Shown one piece after another: positions 45,790 to 58,811 of a stretch of 64,000 nt of DNA. Below the pieces are notes generated by a model, which saw nothing but the letters and a program-made list of their open reading frames with translations, did not search any database and had not been told where the DNA came from. Both the position numbers and the translations under genes were made by a program. Source of the stretch: Gnetum montanum (Eukaryota; Streptophyta; Gnetopsida; Gnetales; Gnetaceae); contig MNCI01010443.1 of assembly GCA_015680685.1 (NCBI GenBank), positions 1,217,483 through 1,281,482 on the forward strand, given 5' to 3'. Positions within the stretch are counted from its first letter, which is position 1. Every line of letters begins with the position of its first letter.

Positions 45790-46569
45790 TGATGAGTGGT
45801 GAGGTACCCCTACACTCAACCATACAAATACGAGCATCTCACACGTGATTCGGTCAAACTCCAAGGACTAAGTGCTTACGCACACTAATGGAACACTCAA
45901 GGTTAATCGATCATTATCTTCCCAAACTTACTTGTATTGTCACGGTTGTATGGTTAAGTAAGCTTGAGGTACATGATTTTTATAACTTTTATCTTTTTAA
46001 TGTCTTATGCTAATAGGGGAAGGTAAGGAAAACTAAGTGACTAAATTTCATTAACTATTCACTAACTAAGTTCTAATTTTCCTAACACCAGTATCCATTC
46101 CCACTTGCCGCACACATCCTAAACTAGTGCAACGCTGCTGGGATTACCAAACGCTACTCGTTACTGGGTTACCAAGCACTACACACATGCTCGAAGTGGT
46201 CGTACTGAGTGTACTTAATGAGGAGAGTCAAGGGTTGAGAGAGAGATTAATTAACTAGGAAAGCATTTAAACATTCATCAATAATTAATTACTATTTAGC
46301 TTAATCCACATACTGCAAGGTTTATCATAAAGTTCATCTTTATTGCTGTACACAAATGTGTGCTCAGATACAATTTTCTTGAATAAAGATTCGTTCACTT
46401 TAAGACTCGTAATATGGGCACATGGAAATTATTCTAACTCTGGAATGGTAAAACTTCAAGATTTTAGCAAAGGATCTAAGTATAAGTGCCTAGAATAAGG
46501 AAATCTACCTCTTATTTATAGAAATTGAGGCAGGCCGTGATATCACATACACGATACCGCGGCTCATCA
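45790..46569 (-). repeat. 3' LTR of Ath-2
   Basis: Minus strand TGATGAGCC ... ACTCATCA, 780 bases, with TGATGA/TCATCA terminal inverted repeats. TATA-type 'TATAAATAAGAG' near 46,510. Confidence 0.85.
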
Positions 46570-47850
46570 TACCACCATGACTGAATGAAAACTCATCCTT
46601 GAGTTCCTTACAAAATATTGGGAAGGTATGGGATTATTAACTTGAATGACACTAATGGTGAATGGGGTGACACATGAATAGATCATCGTTATAATACATG
46701 GAAATATTAGTGTTCATGACCACAAGAGTGAACACTATACATATTTGACATCCAACCTTATTTGGTAGCTGAGAGAGAAGAGAGAAGAGAGAAAAGAAGT
46801 TTGTTGCTACCGACACCAAGATTGCACTTTCCGTTGGTCATCCATAAGCGTGCCATCAGTCCTATTCCTTGCATAACTATTCCAGTACTAGTCCATTTTA
46901 AGTGTTTCCTCTAGGTCCAATCCATTGTTGTATGATTTCCATCTGCACACACAACGTAGTCTCATATTAGCAAGGGTAAATAAATCACAATGCAATTGAT
47001 ACCTTGCCTCGGTGTAAGGTCCATTGGCTGAGTCATGATATGGCTAATGTGGATTCTAGAGATATAACACTGGTAACTACCCAAGGTGTAGGGGTTCAGA
47101 GAAAATTGAAAAAATTGGACTAGGACCCCATGACTAAGAGTGATCCTCTAGTAGCGATAGAATGGAAAAAGATAAGGAACAAGAAAGATGGAGAAAAAGA
47201 AACAACGATAATTCTAATAAAATGGATGTCAGAGATGGAAATGGACAAAATAAATGTTGATTGCAAAAACGTTTAAGGGAAAGAAGTTAACTGATGCACC
47301 AAATAGGAATTCCAGTGGGTCCTCCCCAAAGCAGGCTCATGCCCTTAATGCCCTGACAATACCACATTTAAAGAGTCCATAGGCTCTGGAAATGCCATTT
47401 GGAAGCAAGAGTTAAAGTCTTAACCACAAGAATTTACCAAAATGAAAACAATACATCTACCAAAATATGGACTATTGATACAATCGGTAATGAGGTGGAA
47501 AATGGGGAAAGAATGATGGAAAGAAGGGAATGGAATGGAGTCTCAAGAACAAGGTGGTGTACAGCCCCATGTGTGTCAATGATTAATGTGACTTAGTAAA
47601 TGTCATTCCAAATCCAGCCTCAAACAATCCATATCCAGTGACTTCACATTAATACACTTGGCCAATCCATCCACCTAAAGTAACAAAAATGCTTCCTTCA
47701 AAGAGTCATCACCATTCCAAGGAAATGAGAAAGGAAAAAGTAGGAAGGGATAGAGGGCCTTAGTTAGAGGGAACACATTTGTTTAGTTCCATAACCAGTG
47801 CTTATAGTCCAAATGATTATTTTTTCTAAGGGGTGTGCTTTGAATTCTCA

Positions 47851-47899
<49 letters not shown>

Positions 47900-48600
47900 G
47901 CGTGAGAACCACACCATGCAAAGACTTATTATTTTTATTAGCTCAAATTCTTGATAATGGAGAAACGTTAGAATGGTAAAGAAAAATCAAGAAGAAAACA
48001 TCCAAGCACCTAAGAAAATGGCTAGCACAAATGCATCAAATCCCCTTGAAGTCACACCCTTTTCAGACCTTGAGTCCTTCCTCAATTTGAGAACTACTCA
48101 GTCACTAGTTTGTTGATATTTTTATTATTTAAATAAAGGGACTATACAGTTCCAAGCTAAGAGAGACTATAGAAATTCATGTATACATGGACGACTTGGA
48201 CTCATTGTTTGTTATATCAAAAGAACCATACCTTAGTATCAACATTATAACTCAAAGGTAAAAAACAAACATTAGCAATCAATAGAATACAGTTCATACC
48301 ATCATTAGGAGCACTTATTAGGTGACAAACCTAACAAAATAAACAACCATGCAAAGAAAGAAAAGAGTATAAATTATGTTGCAAAACAAAAACAAGAAAA
48401 GTTAAATAAATTTGTAAAACAAAAATGTGTAGAAAAACTTAAAAAGGAACTGAGAGCCTCAAATGATCAGTAGAGGTGGTCATCTCCCCCATGATTGAGT
48501 TGAAAGGAGGAGATCCGAAATAATGACCTAGGTCATCCCTTCTCAGAGGTATTATGTGCACCAACTGTTCCAAGTTCATGGAAGGGTTTGGCTCGTTGCA
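46570..48600 (-). other. 3' noncoding region of Ath-2
   Basis: No gene. Blocks match 41,060-41,260 and 44,380-45,780 of Ath-1. Short open frames here lack domain features. Confidence 0.65.
47853..47897. repeat. (CT)n microsatellite
   Basis: About 21 uninterrupted CT units in the Ath-2 3' region. Confidence 0.95.
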
Positions 48601-48606
48601 CATTGA

Positions 48607-49300
48607 CTAGTAATCTCTTATTAAGATTTTTTTTGACTTTTTAGGATTTTCTAACTTCCCCCAATTGATATTTCCCAAGTTAAGGTTTGGAAATTGACGA
48701 TACTCTTGCTCCAGTGCATCTATGCTTTCTACGTGAACGCAGGTTATTCCCTCAATTAGTTCCATGCACGTTGGTGAGTTGCTATCTTGATTAACTTTCA
48801 ACCACTAGGTGTCTTCTTCTTGTGTAGTTGCTACATATAGGTACTTTTGTATGTTAATTTCTTATGCACACCTGTTGCATGTAGGTAATGCTGAATATTC
48901 CTACACGCCATCACACCCTGTATCACTATATGTGATGCATGGAACCTTTTTCTTCTCGATCTTCCCAAAAGTATTTTCTTTAGATATTGCCAGGGAAAGA
49001 TCATGGATTCCTAGGCATGCATTTATGCTACTTAGCCAAGCCCTTCCCATGATTATTAGGAAGTCCCATTTATCATTTTTTACTTGTATCACTAGGGAAT
49101 CAGCTGGGTATGACCACCCACACATAGTGGTAACAATGTCCTCCACTAGTCCCAAGGGAATAGTGATGGACTGGTCAACCAACTCTAGGTGAATATTTCT
49201 CTTCTTTAATGGAGGTAGGTTCTAGGTTTTATACATCTCTTTTGATATTAAGTTGACTTTGGAACCTGAGTCCAAAAGAGCTTTACATGGTTCATTCCTA
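48607..49300 (-). pseudogene. Aspartic protease of Ath-2
   Basis: Active-site segment LLDSGSKVNLISKEMYK near 49,270-49,225 with an intact Asp-Ser-Gly, then one stop, then IPLGLVEDIVTTMCGWSYPA and FLIIMGRAWLSSINACLGIH (48,901-49,182), the ED(V/I) and ILGRPFL-equivalent motifs of Athila proteases. It continues CMELIEGITCVHVESIDALE and ends IRDY (48,607). RT does not follow. Better kept than the Ath-1 copy. Confidence 0.8.
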
Positions 49301-49368
49301 GTGACTTGGAGATATATTAGAGGGCTTCCGAGGTCAGAGAATTTCCTGGGAAGGTGGCCCTCCTTAAT

Positions 49369-51935
49369 CTAGTCAGTAACAACATGTGTTAACATAACCG
49401 TATATGTTGAGCTTAGTTTTTGATTTGAAGGGAGCTTTGAAGCCTTATTTAATGGAGAGGCATTCAAAGGCTCAACCGCTTGTGGTTGTGAGAGCTTGGT
49501 TGGACTGTTGGTTCTAAAGAAAGGTCTTCTCTTCATACGGTTGTCAAAACTAGCACTAGGTTGAAGATTCACAACCCTTGTAGCATTGCATTTCTATGGT
49601 TGAGTGGGGAGTTCCCCTTGCATTGCTGGAGTGGGTGGTAATGGAGCTATCGGTGTGAGAGTTGCGAATGGGCTTGGAGGATGGTATGTCTATGGGTTAT
49701 CTCCCCTAGAGAAGGAGTCCTATAATACTCTCGATCTTGGTAGTGATGTTGTGTTGTCACATGACCAATAGAGTCACATGGAGAGATTGGCTACTACACA
49801 TAGTAGCCATATGGATCTAGTTGCTGGTAGGGGTATTGTTGCCTTGGTGGTGGCATCCCCCATGACTATGGGTATTCCCACTGTTGGTGTTGCTCAATAG
49901 GTTGTGGTGGAGTTCCACTTGGATAATACATTGAAGGTTGGTGGAACTGCCTTGGGTTACCCTGGGGATAAGGTAATCGTTGGGGTGCTTGCCATTTGTT
50001 AAGTCGTGGGTTGAGTGCATGCACCCTAGACTCTTGTAGATGTGAGACTAGGCAACATCCCTTAGGATGGTCATATTGGCATATCTCACATCCACTGTCA
50101 TCATCCGTATCTGAATCCACAACCTCTTCAATGATGGCCATTTTACCCTTAACTTTGTTACATGCATTGTCCGTTTCTTACTTTTTCTTTTTTTCATAGT
50201 CACTACCTTGCTCCCTAGACTCCTCTATGATTTTAAGAACAGTTTTGAACCTACTATCTAGGGAGTCCCACATTTGGTCTACCTTTGCCGACACTTCTGT
50301 TGTTAATTTTTGGAGCAGAAAATTTTTCCTATTCACCATCTCCTCAAGTGGTGACTCTTCCTCCTCCTCACAGAATCTCACTCCCCTTTTTCAAATGGAA
50401 GGATCTCAGTTGTACTCTTCCGCACTTTCTCTCTTACATAGCTCCCCTTCTTCCTTATCTACTTCCTCTAGCAATCTATGAACCTGATGAGACCTAAGCT
50501 CTAATAATCTCCCTTGGGAATACGTTCTAAGAGTTCTCCTTGTTTCATGCCTAAGGCCATCCACAAGAGGGCACAGTTGATCCCACTGTGAATAACCATG
50601 GCTAAGACAATGATGTAATAGTGCGTAATAGTGGCCCATGGTAGCATCCAAGGGTTCATGATTTCCTTGCTTCCATCCTTGGATTTGTTTTTTCATATTA
50701 GACACTCGGGAGTACATTTGATACTTATCATTAAACAGTTCTAATATCGTACTCCACCTCTGAATGGATTCCAGTTCTAGGGACTGGTACTAGCTTTCCA
50801 CTTCTTTCACTAGTGTCCTTGGGAAAAACTTCAGTTTTTCCATTCATTCTTGATGTTCTGCAAGGCACATGCATTATGGAATGCTTGTAAGTCGTTTTGA
50901 GGATCAGCGTTGTATCCCCCTTCAAATCATGGGATATTGTTCATGTTTAGCCTCTTGATCCTACTATCCTTTAGATGCCTTGTTGGAACTCTTACAACCT
51001 CCATGATATCTAACATGCTTCTAGTTGCGAGTAGGGGTTCTTCATGGTCATCACGTTCATAGCATCTATGATGTCTACGTGGTTCCCTACTCTTCCTTCT
51101 TCTACGCCATGATTCCCTAGAGTGCCCTCATCCTTGTTCTTGACTGTCTCGTCGATGTTTTTCACTCTGTCTTCCTTTATCCTCATGGTTAGTTTCCTTA
51201 TGATGGCATCTCGACACTAAAGGAGAGGGTGAATGTGACAATGAATGTGAAGAAGAAGGAGAACCATCACCCTGATGGTGTTTTCTACCTTCTCTTCGAT
51301 GGCCTTAGCCTTGATCATGATGACGAGCAGAACGTCTACCCTTATCATGTGTTTGTGTTTCCTAATTGAACACTTCGTGTTCGTGGGGATTAGAACTAGG
51401 GTTATGAACTACAGATTGGAGGTTCTGATACACCACCTCCTAACCATCACTAGGAGGGGGAATATCATTTGGTGGGGAACCTATTGAAACCGGTTCGCCA
51501 TCCCTAATTTCTATTAAAACATGCAAGGCGTTATGTGACCATTTGCCCTTCAAGGATGTGTGGTAACTCTCCTGTCGCAAGTTCCATTGATGTTGCGCTT
51601 CTATGGGATGATAGTCCCTTGTGTCATGATTGCATGCAACGTATTCCGCATATAAAAGCAGCATGCCTATTCGTGTGAGAGCACAAAGAAGCATGTTGGG
51701 GATTGAATGGTCTAGAGGCAACACTATGTTACCCTCCAAGTCTCTCCAACGTAGTTGTTCATCTTGATGGAGAATAAAGGTAAAGCTGGGTACATACTCA
51801 TCATGATGAGTATATACTACCCAAAATTATTGAGGAACTAGCAGATCTTGGTTACGTGTATGATGCCACCAACTGTCTCTTGTGTTAGTCCTAGGTGGTG
51901 AAGTGCTCTTGTGCGAAGAAGAAGACATTTTCATC
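49369..51935 (-). pseudogene. Gag of Ath-2
   Basis: Starts at ATG 51,935 or 51,929 (MSSSSHKSTSPPRTNTRD), matching the Ath-1 start. Capsid core at 50,406-50,717: GNHEPLDATMGHYYALLHHC, QWDQLCPLVDGLRHETRRTL, retrotrans_gag-like. Glu-rich coiled coil at 50,178-50,381. A zinc-knuckle-like CEICQYDHPKGC at 50,090-50,055 has spacing C-x2-C-x3-H-x3-C, shorter than the usual C-x2-C-x4-H-x4-C. A Gln/Pro/Gly-rich tail follows. Frameshifts and stops occur, but it is the youngest-looking coding region among these elements. Confidence 0.8.
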
Positions 51936-52054
51936 TTGTTCGGTGTGCAATTTACCATTGTCTTATCTTTCCTTTGATCAACCCTAAGGGTTCATTTTAA
52001 CATGCTAATGATATGAATGATTTCCTATGTTCTACATAGCGTACAAAAAACTAA

Positions 52055-52073
52055 CTCCCCGGCAATAGTGCTA
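52055..52073 (-). other. Primer-binding site of Ath-2
   Basis: Minus strand TAGCACTATTGCCGGGGAG, one base after the LTR. Apart from decay it fits the TGGCGCCGTTGCCGGGG type known for Athila (tRNA-Asp). Confidence 0.7.
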
Positions 52074-52074
52074 A

Positions 52075-52841
52075 TGATGAGTGGCGAGGTACCCCTACAC
52101 TCAACCATACGAATATGAGCATCTCACACGTGATCCAGTTGAACTCCAAGGACTAAGTGCTTACGTGCCCTAATGGAACACTCAGGGTTAATCGATTGTT
52201 ATCTTAACAAACTTACTTGTATTGTCACGGTTGTATGGTTAAGTAAGCTTGAGGTACATGATTTTTATAACTTTTATCTTTTTAATGTCTTATGCTAATA
52301 GGGGAAGGTAAGGAGAACTAAGTGAATAAATTTCATTAACTATTCACTAACTAAGTTCTAATTGTCCTAACACAGGTATCCATTCCCACTTGCTGCACAC
52401 ATCCTGAACTAGTGCAACACTGCTGGGATTACCAAACGCTACTCGTTACTAGGTTACCAAGCACTACACACATGCTCGAAGTAGTCATACTAAGTGTACT
52501 TAACTAGGAGTATCAAGGGTTGAGAGAGAGATTAATTAACTAGGAAAGCATTTAAACATTCAACAAAAATTAATTACTATTTAGCTTAATCCATATACTG
52601 CAAGCTTTATCATAAAGTTCATCTTTATTTTCATATACAAATGTGTGCTTAGGTACAATTTACTCAAATAAAGATCCATTCACTTTAAGACTCGTACTAC
52701 AGGCACATGGAAATTATTCTAACTCTGGAATGGTAAAACTGCAAGAGTTTAGCTAATGGTCTAAGTCTAAGTTCCTAGAACAAGGAAAGTTGCCTCTTAT
52801 TTATAGAAATTGAAGTAGGTTGTGATATCGCGTACATGATA
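52075..52841 (-). repeat. 5' LTR of Ath-2
   Basis: Matches 45,790-46,569 but lacks the first ~13 bases (breakpoint at about 52,841, after 'cgtacatgata'). TATA at 52,805-52,798. No clean target duplication can be seen because of the truncation. Confidence 0.8.
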
Positions 52842-52860
52842 TTTATAGAAATTTCTCTTT

Positions 52861-53790
52861 CTATATTCCAAGGTCATGATGCTTTTTGTTGAATTCCTTA
52901 TGCACTTCATTTAAGGATAGGGCTACCAATTTATTTTCATCTAGCACATTTAGGTTGATTAATATTTCTTTTTGTGATAAGCTAAGGTCAAGGTCCAAGT
53001 CACAAGCTATTGAAAGTGTACAAAGCTCAAATTGGATAGGTAGAGTTGGTGATTTTCTATATAACAGCTCATAGAGAGAGTAGCCTATAGGAATTTTCAA
53101 TGTTGAAAGGTATTCCTAGAGGGCATCGTTTAATTTTGTGCTCCTATCTCTCCTATATTTGCTAATAGTTCTCGTTAGGATCTTCATGATCTTCCTATTG
53201 CTAACTTCTGCTTGACCATTAGCTTGGGGGGTGGTATGATGTTGTTAATTTATGTTCAAACCCCAAGCGTTGCATTAGCTTATGAAAACTAGCACCTATA
53301 AAATGGGTTCTATTGTCAGAAATCAATGCACATGGCATTCCAAACCTATTCACAACATTTTGTTATACAAATCGCATAGTAGTGGATGATGTATAGTCAA
53401 TGAAAATTGTTGCTTCTACCTATTTTCTATAGTAATCAACAATGATGATTATATATGCCTTTCCATTTGACATGGATGTGATGGGATCCATGAAGTCAAT
53501 GCCCCATATGTTGAAGGGTTCTAGTGGTTGAATCCACTATTAAGGATCCTCCATTCGTGAGGTCATCCCACCATCTCGTTGATAACATTCAAATGATTGG
53601 ACAAATTGGTAGGCATCCTTAAAGATGGTTGGCCAATAATACTCTGCCATTAGGATCTTAATGGTCATGCATCTCTTAGCATAGTGGCTCCCACAAAGAC
53701 CCTCATAAGAATCCTAGAGAATGCACAGTTGATCAGCAAGAAGGTACAAACCAATCAACTAGGCCATTGGTGCACACCTTGTGAAGGTGT
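52861..53790 (-). pseudogene. Integrase of Ath-1
   Basis: From 53,790 down: YYWPTIFKDAYQFVQSFECY, then GIDFMDPITSMSNGKAYIII (core Asp), YYRK-VEA, FGMPCALISDNRTHFIGASF (second Asp; Gly-Gly changed), a YHP region and near the end YSLYELLYRKSPTLPIQFEL in a 79-codon open frame (52,861-53,100). The order and motifs are typical of Athila integrase. The Glu of the triad is not clearly preserved. Several stops. Confidence 0.8.
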
Positions 53791-53989
53791 CCATTGATTT
53801 CCATGAAGTGTTTGGCCTAATGAAGAAATTTTTGTTTCTTCCTATAGTCCAAATCTTGTGGCATCTCTTAAGTGAGAAGATAAGTGAGGATGACATCATA
53901 CCATTTTGATTTTGAAGGCATTTGTTCATTTATTGCACTAGCAAAGAGAAGTTCATCAAGAAATTGGTCAAAGAGTAGGTTCTCCTCCT

Positions 53990-54260
53990 CTTTGTCATCC
54001 CACCGCAACTAAGATAAGTGATTAGTGATCACATTCTTAGTTCCCTTTTGATCTACCATCATAAGATCAAATTCTTGCAAGATCATCAACCAACGTATGA
54101 CATGGGGGCTTACTATTGGCTTATTCATTAGAAAGTGGATGGCACTGTGGTTAGTGTGAATAAACACTTTATATCCAAGCACATAGTACTTGAACTTTTC
54201 TAGCGCATACACCACCACCATCAGTTCTTTTTTTATTATGGTGTAATTCAACTATGCATC
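53990..54260 (-). pseudogene. RNase H of Ath-1
   Basis: An 80-codon open frame: NYTIIKKELMVVVYALEKFK, YVLGYKVFIHTNHSAIHFLM, RWLMILQEFDLMMVDQKGTK, NVITNHLS. The usual TDH and ADxLSR motifs read TNH and TNHLS, so two catalytic Asp positions are lost. Confidence 0.8.
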
Positions 54261-55240
54261 CACAATGCTTTGACTTTTGTAATGGATGTAATATGGACAT
54301 TTCTTCTCATCCAACTACATAAGCATGAATCACAAGGCATAATTTGATGCATTTATCCTGATATGAAATGGTATGGACTAGTTAAGTACTCATCAAATTG
54401 GAGTCTCTATGAGCTTCTAATTGAGGCTCTGGAATGCTTTTTCACATTTCTTGGTCTAGATGAATGGAGCATCTTTCTTTGTTAGCTTGACCAACGATTT
54501 TGTGATCTTAGAAAAATTCTCTATGAATTGTTGGTAGTAGCCAGTGTGTCCAAGGAATGACCAAATATCTGGTTTTCGATTAGTGAGTTATTCCTTGGAT
54601 GACCCTTATCTTTTTAGGGTGCACATCAATCCTTGCCTAAAAAATTTTATGCCCCAGTACAATGCCCTCCTAGATCATCAAATGGCTCTTTTGCCAATTA
54701 AGCTAAAGATTCATCTCCACACACCTTTTAAGAACTTATTCAAGGTAGTCTAATGCTTGCTTAAATGTGGTGTCATAGGTGGAGAATTCATCCATGAAGA
54801 CTTCCATCTCGCAACTAATTTGTTGCTAAAAATTCTTAGGACAAAGTGTTGGAATGTTGCAGGAGCATTACACAAACCAAAAGGTATCTTTCGATATGCA
54901 AAAACCCCTAAGGACTTGTGAATGTTGTTTTGGCCTAATCCTCCAACGTGATCTAGATTTGGTTATAGCCACTATAACCATCCAGAAAACTATAATAGTA
55001 ATGCCTAGATATAGTTTCTAACACTTGATTAATGGATGATCATGGAAAATGATCTTTGAATGTTGTCATGTTTAACAAATTGAAGTCAATACAAACCTGC
55101 CATTTACCACCTTTCTTTATCACAATCATGAGTAGACTAACCCACACACTATCCACAATGGAATAGATAAACCTTGCCTTGAGAAGTTGTTTGATTTTAT
55201 CTTTGACAATATACTTCAATTTGGGGTTCAACTGCTACTA
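54261..55240 (-). pseudogene. Reverse transcriptase of Ath-1
   Basis: The N-terminal block is open (55,040-55,231): LNPKLKYIVKDKIKQLLKAR, FIYSIVDSVWVSLLMIVIKK, CIDFNLLNMTTFKDHFP. It continues FLDGYSGYNQI and weaker blocks toward 54,300. Stops and frameshifts throughout. Confidence 0.8.
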
Positions 55241-56145
55241 TAACTACTTCTTTGGCTTCATGGCTAGATCAGTGTAGGTATGATGCTAGCATATCCTAGG
55301 ATCGATCCCTATGAGTTCAAGATATGATTAAGTAAAGGTTATTGGCCATTTTTTGATCACCCTCAATAGCATTTGTTTCTATTTAGAAGCAAGATTGGCC
55401 TTGATGATTATCGACTTGCCATTTTTCAAAAATGCATACTCCATGCCAGTAGGTAGAGTTTTCAACTCTAAGAGCTCTTGTTTAAAATTTTCATGGATTT
55501 CCAACTCTCCTCAATTGGTATCATTTTTTTCATTATCAAATATTTGGTGATGGACTTGCTCTATTTTATCTATTCCTTCAATATAGGCACATGTTAGATT
55601 CTTAGCAAGTTCCATGTAAAGAGTGCTGCTTCCAAGATTAGTTGTTAGCCACTAGGTATCCTCCTATTTTGTGGTTGCTGCAAACAAGCACCTTTGAACT
55701 TTAGATTCATCTACACAGTGTCTGCATGCTTTAATGGATGTGCTCTTAATAGAATAGAGTTTCTACACACAGTTACATCTAGTATCACTATATGCAATGC
55801 ATGGAACTCTCTTCTTCTCAATCTTTCCAAATTCATTCTCCTTGAAAATTTCCAAGGAGAGATCTTTGATGTTCATTCATGCTTCAATAGTATTCAACCA
55901 TGCCTTTCCCATAATAATTGGAAAGTCTCCCTTGCAATTGTCAACATTGATTAGAAAATTGGTAGGATAGAACCACCCACAAATAGTGGTAATAATGTCC
56001 TCCACAAATCCCAAAGGAATTGTGATTAACTAGTTTGCCAATTCTAGATGAATATTACTCTTCTTAAGAGGCAGCAAGTTCCATGCTTTGTACATGTCAT
56101 GGAAAATTAGATTGACTAAATTAAGAAGAGCCTTGCATGGCTTAT
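55241..56145 (-). pseudogene. Protease and protease-RT spacer of Ath-1
   Basis: Homologous to Ath-2 protease: IPLGFVEDIITTICGWFYPT, DFPIIMGKAWLNTIEA, EFGKIEKKRVPCIAYSDTRC. The Asp-Ser-Gly active site is deleted: the aligned segment reads LLNLVNLI at about 56,120. Spacer toward RT with ELLELKTLPTGMEYAFLKN. Confidence 0.75.
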
Positions 56146-56155
56146 GTCTAGCAAT

Positions 56156-58655
56156 CTACAAGTAAATGAGAGGACTTCCAGGATCAAATCTTTTTTTTTT
56201 GGGATGGTTGCCAGCCTTGATCCAATCAAATACAACATGGGTTAACATGATAATGCAAATCTTAGAAGGCATTTGGTTTGAAGGGCTCTCAAAAGGATTT
56301 GATGCAGAGGATGATGGAGAGAAAGGGTGGCTAGCCACATTAGTCTATGAGGAATTTGGAGGATTGTTGGGTCAGAAGAATGATCATTTTCGAGATTTAG
56401 GTTTCAAACCATTCGACTAGAAAGCTTGTTATAAGTTGACAGCCTAGCAGTGTTATGATGTTACATCTATGGTGGAATTTTTCCCTACATAGATGGAGTA
56501 GGAGGTAATTGGATGGAGGATATAGGAGCATGTGCTAAAGGATAAAAAGGATGATAGGAATATGGGGTTTCTCCTCTAGTAGATGGAGAATGAGTTCTGT
56601 GATACTCTAGAAGGTAGTAGTAATGCTGAAAAGAAACATGACTAGAAGAGTCACATAGAGACATTGGTTGTTGAACACAATACCCATATGGATTTGGCTA
56701 CCTATAAGGGTATTGTTGCCTTGGTGGTGGCATCCCCCACGACTGTGGATGTTTCTAGTACTAGTATTGCTCATATGGCTATGATGAAGCTTCACTTGGA
56801 TAATAAGCTTGTTGGTGGTGGTGGAACCACCTTGGATTACCTTGAGGATAAAACAATATTTTGGGTGCTCGCTATCTTACCAATATAGGATTTAGCATGT
56901 ACATCCTAGACTCCTACAAATGTGACATGATAGGGAAACATCCTTTAGGATGTTTTTATTGGTATATGTCACACTAACCATCATCATCTGATTCTATCTC
57001 TACAACTTATTTTACTACCATAGCATTGCCCTTACCCCTTTGGTAGGCATGTTCAACTTCTTTCTACCTCATACAGTTATGGTCACTACTCTGCTCTCTT
57101 GATTCTTTTGTGATCTTTAGAGTAGTTTAAAATTTTTCATCCAAAAAATCCCTCATCAAGGTCTTTCTGTTCACCAACTCATCAAGTGGTGACTCCTCCC
57201 TATTATTGCAAGATTGGACCTCCCTTTTTCTAATGGAAATATCCTTATTATATTCCTTAGCACTTTCCTATTTCCTCAATTCTCTTTCTTCTTTTGCTAC
57301 TTGCTTTATTAGCCTTTGGATATGATGGGCTCTAAGTTCTAATAGTCTTCCTTGGACATAAATCCCAAGAGTTCTTGTTTCAAATTTAAGTCCATCTATG
57401 TTGTGGCAAAGTTATTCTTGCTAAGAATAACCATGACCACGACATTAGTGTATGAGAGAATAGTATCTACCCATGGTGACATCCAAGGGTTCATGTGTTC
57501 CTTGTTTCCATCCTTCGATCTACCTTCTTAGATTAGACAATTGGAAGTACATCTAATATTTATCATTGAATAATTCTATCATTATACTCCACCTACAAAT
57601 GGATTCTGACTCCAATAACCAATACTAGCTTTTGGCTTCCTTGATGAGTGTTTTGTGAAATAGCTTTAATTTCTGCCAATAATTTTCAACATTTTGTAAG
57701 GCACAGGCATCGTGAAAGGATTAAAGATGTGTTTGCAAATCAGAGTTATATCCCCCCTCAAATTTGGGAATATTGTTCATGTCAAGTTGCTTGATCCAAC
57801 TATCTTTCACATGCCTGGTTGGAATTTTCACTACCTCTGCAATATTCAACATACTCCAAGTTGCCAAAAAAGGCTCATCATCATCATTATTTTAATGATG
57901 CCTATGATGTCCTCTACTACCCCTTCATTCATGGTGGGCTTGATAATCATTTATGTCCCACTGTTCACCTTTATCACGGTTGTTCTTTCAGCAATGCCTT
58001 TTAGAACTAGAAGAGGAAGAAGAAGATGTAGACAAAGAGGATGAAAGAGGAGGACTACCACCACTATGGTGTTTGCCACCTCCTCTATGATTCTCACAAC
58101 CACATTCATAAGCTTTCTTGTCATCCTGATGCTTACTTGAGCCCTTGCTTGGACTCCCACTTTTGCCTGAACCTAGATTTTTGATAGTGAACTACAACTT
58201 TAGGTTCAAGCCCCCATTACCAATATCAAGGGGTGGAGAATATTCATGTTGAAAACCCCTAGAGGGAGGATCCTCTTTGTTGTTTTTTTTATGAGCAGGA
58301 ATAAAGGATTAGTGAACTGTTTCCTCTTCATAGCCTCATTATGCTTCTCTTGGTGTCAATCTCCCATGCATTGTGTTTCAGTGGGAAGATAGTCTTGGTA
58401 GTCATAGTCATGTACAATGTACTCTTCTTAAAGATCCTGGATGCCCAACCTCCTAAGAGTTTGGAGCAGCATTTTGAGCACAGATTGATTGGGAGGCATT
58501 ATAATGTTGCCCTCTATATCTCACCATTGTAGTTGTTTATCCTAGTGTAGGAAGAAGGTGAAGTTAGGCACATACTCATTTGGATGAGTATATATCACCT
58601 TGCATTCTTAAGGCACTAGTGGTTTAGTATCATTGTGCTTGTGAGAAGAAGACAT
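56156..58655 (-). pseudogene. Gag of Ath-1
   Basis: Starts at ATG 58,655 (MSSSHKHNDTKPLVP). The remains of the capsid core lie near 57,300-57,560; a degraded knuckle near 56,990-56,940 keeps HPKGC of the Ath-2 motif. The C-terminal part ends near 56,156 with SPSSSASNPFESPSNQMPSK. Heavily interrupted; identification rests on co-linearity with Ath-2. Confidence 0.7.
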
Positions 58656-58790
58656 TCTACAATTAAAATAAGTTATTAGTTTGCTTAAATTATTATATTT
58701 ACTTTTAGAATGATTTTGAACCTTTAGGTTTCGTCCAACGATGTTAATGATTTTCACTATGCCTAGATAGCGCATGTTTTAAACAAAAAG

Positions 58791-58810
58791 AATCCCTAGC
58801 AACTATGCCA
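58791..58810 (-). other. Primer-binding site of Ath-1
   Basis: Minus strand TGGCATAGTTGCTAGGGATT, next to the LTR end, an eroded Athila-type site. Confidence 0.65.
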
Positions 58811-58811
58811 A

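Larger units (their letters stand above)
45790..52841 (-). mobile_element. Ath-2: gag-protease-only (non-autonomous) relative of Ath-1, nested in it
   Basis: Two LTRs (52,841-52,075 and 46,569-45,790), primer site 52,073-52,055, gag, protease, then directly noncoding DNA homologous to the Ath-1 3' region. RT, RNase H and integrase are absent, and so is the extra 3' frame. The two LTRs differ at roughly 20 of the first ~330 bases by eye. It lies just beyond the integrase end of Ath-1. Confidence 0.8.

Noticed and set aside
48809-49192. 127-codon plus-strand frame opposite Ath-2 protease
   Set aside because: The minus strand in the same place encodes clear protease motifs, so this is an antisense shadow.
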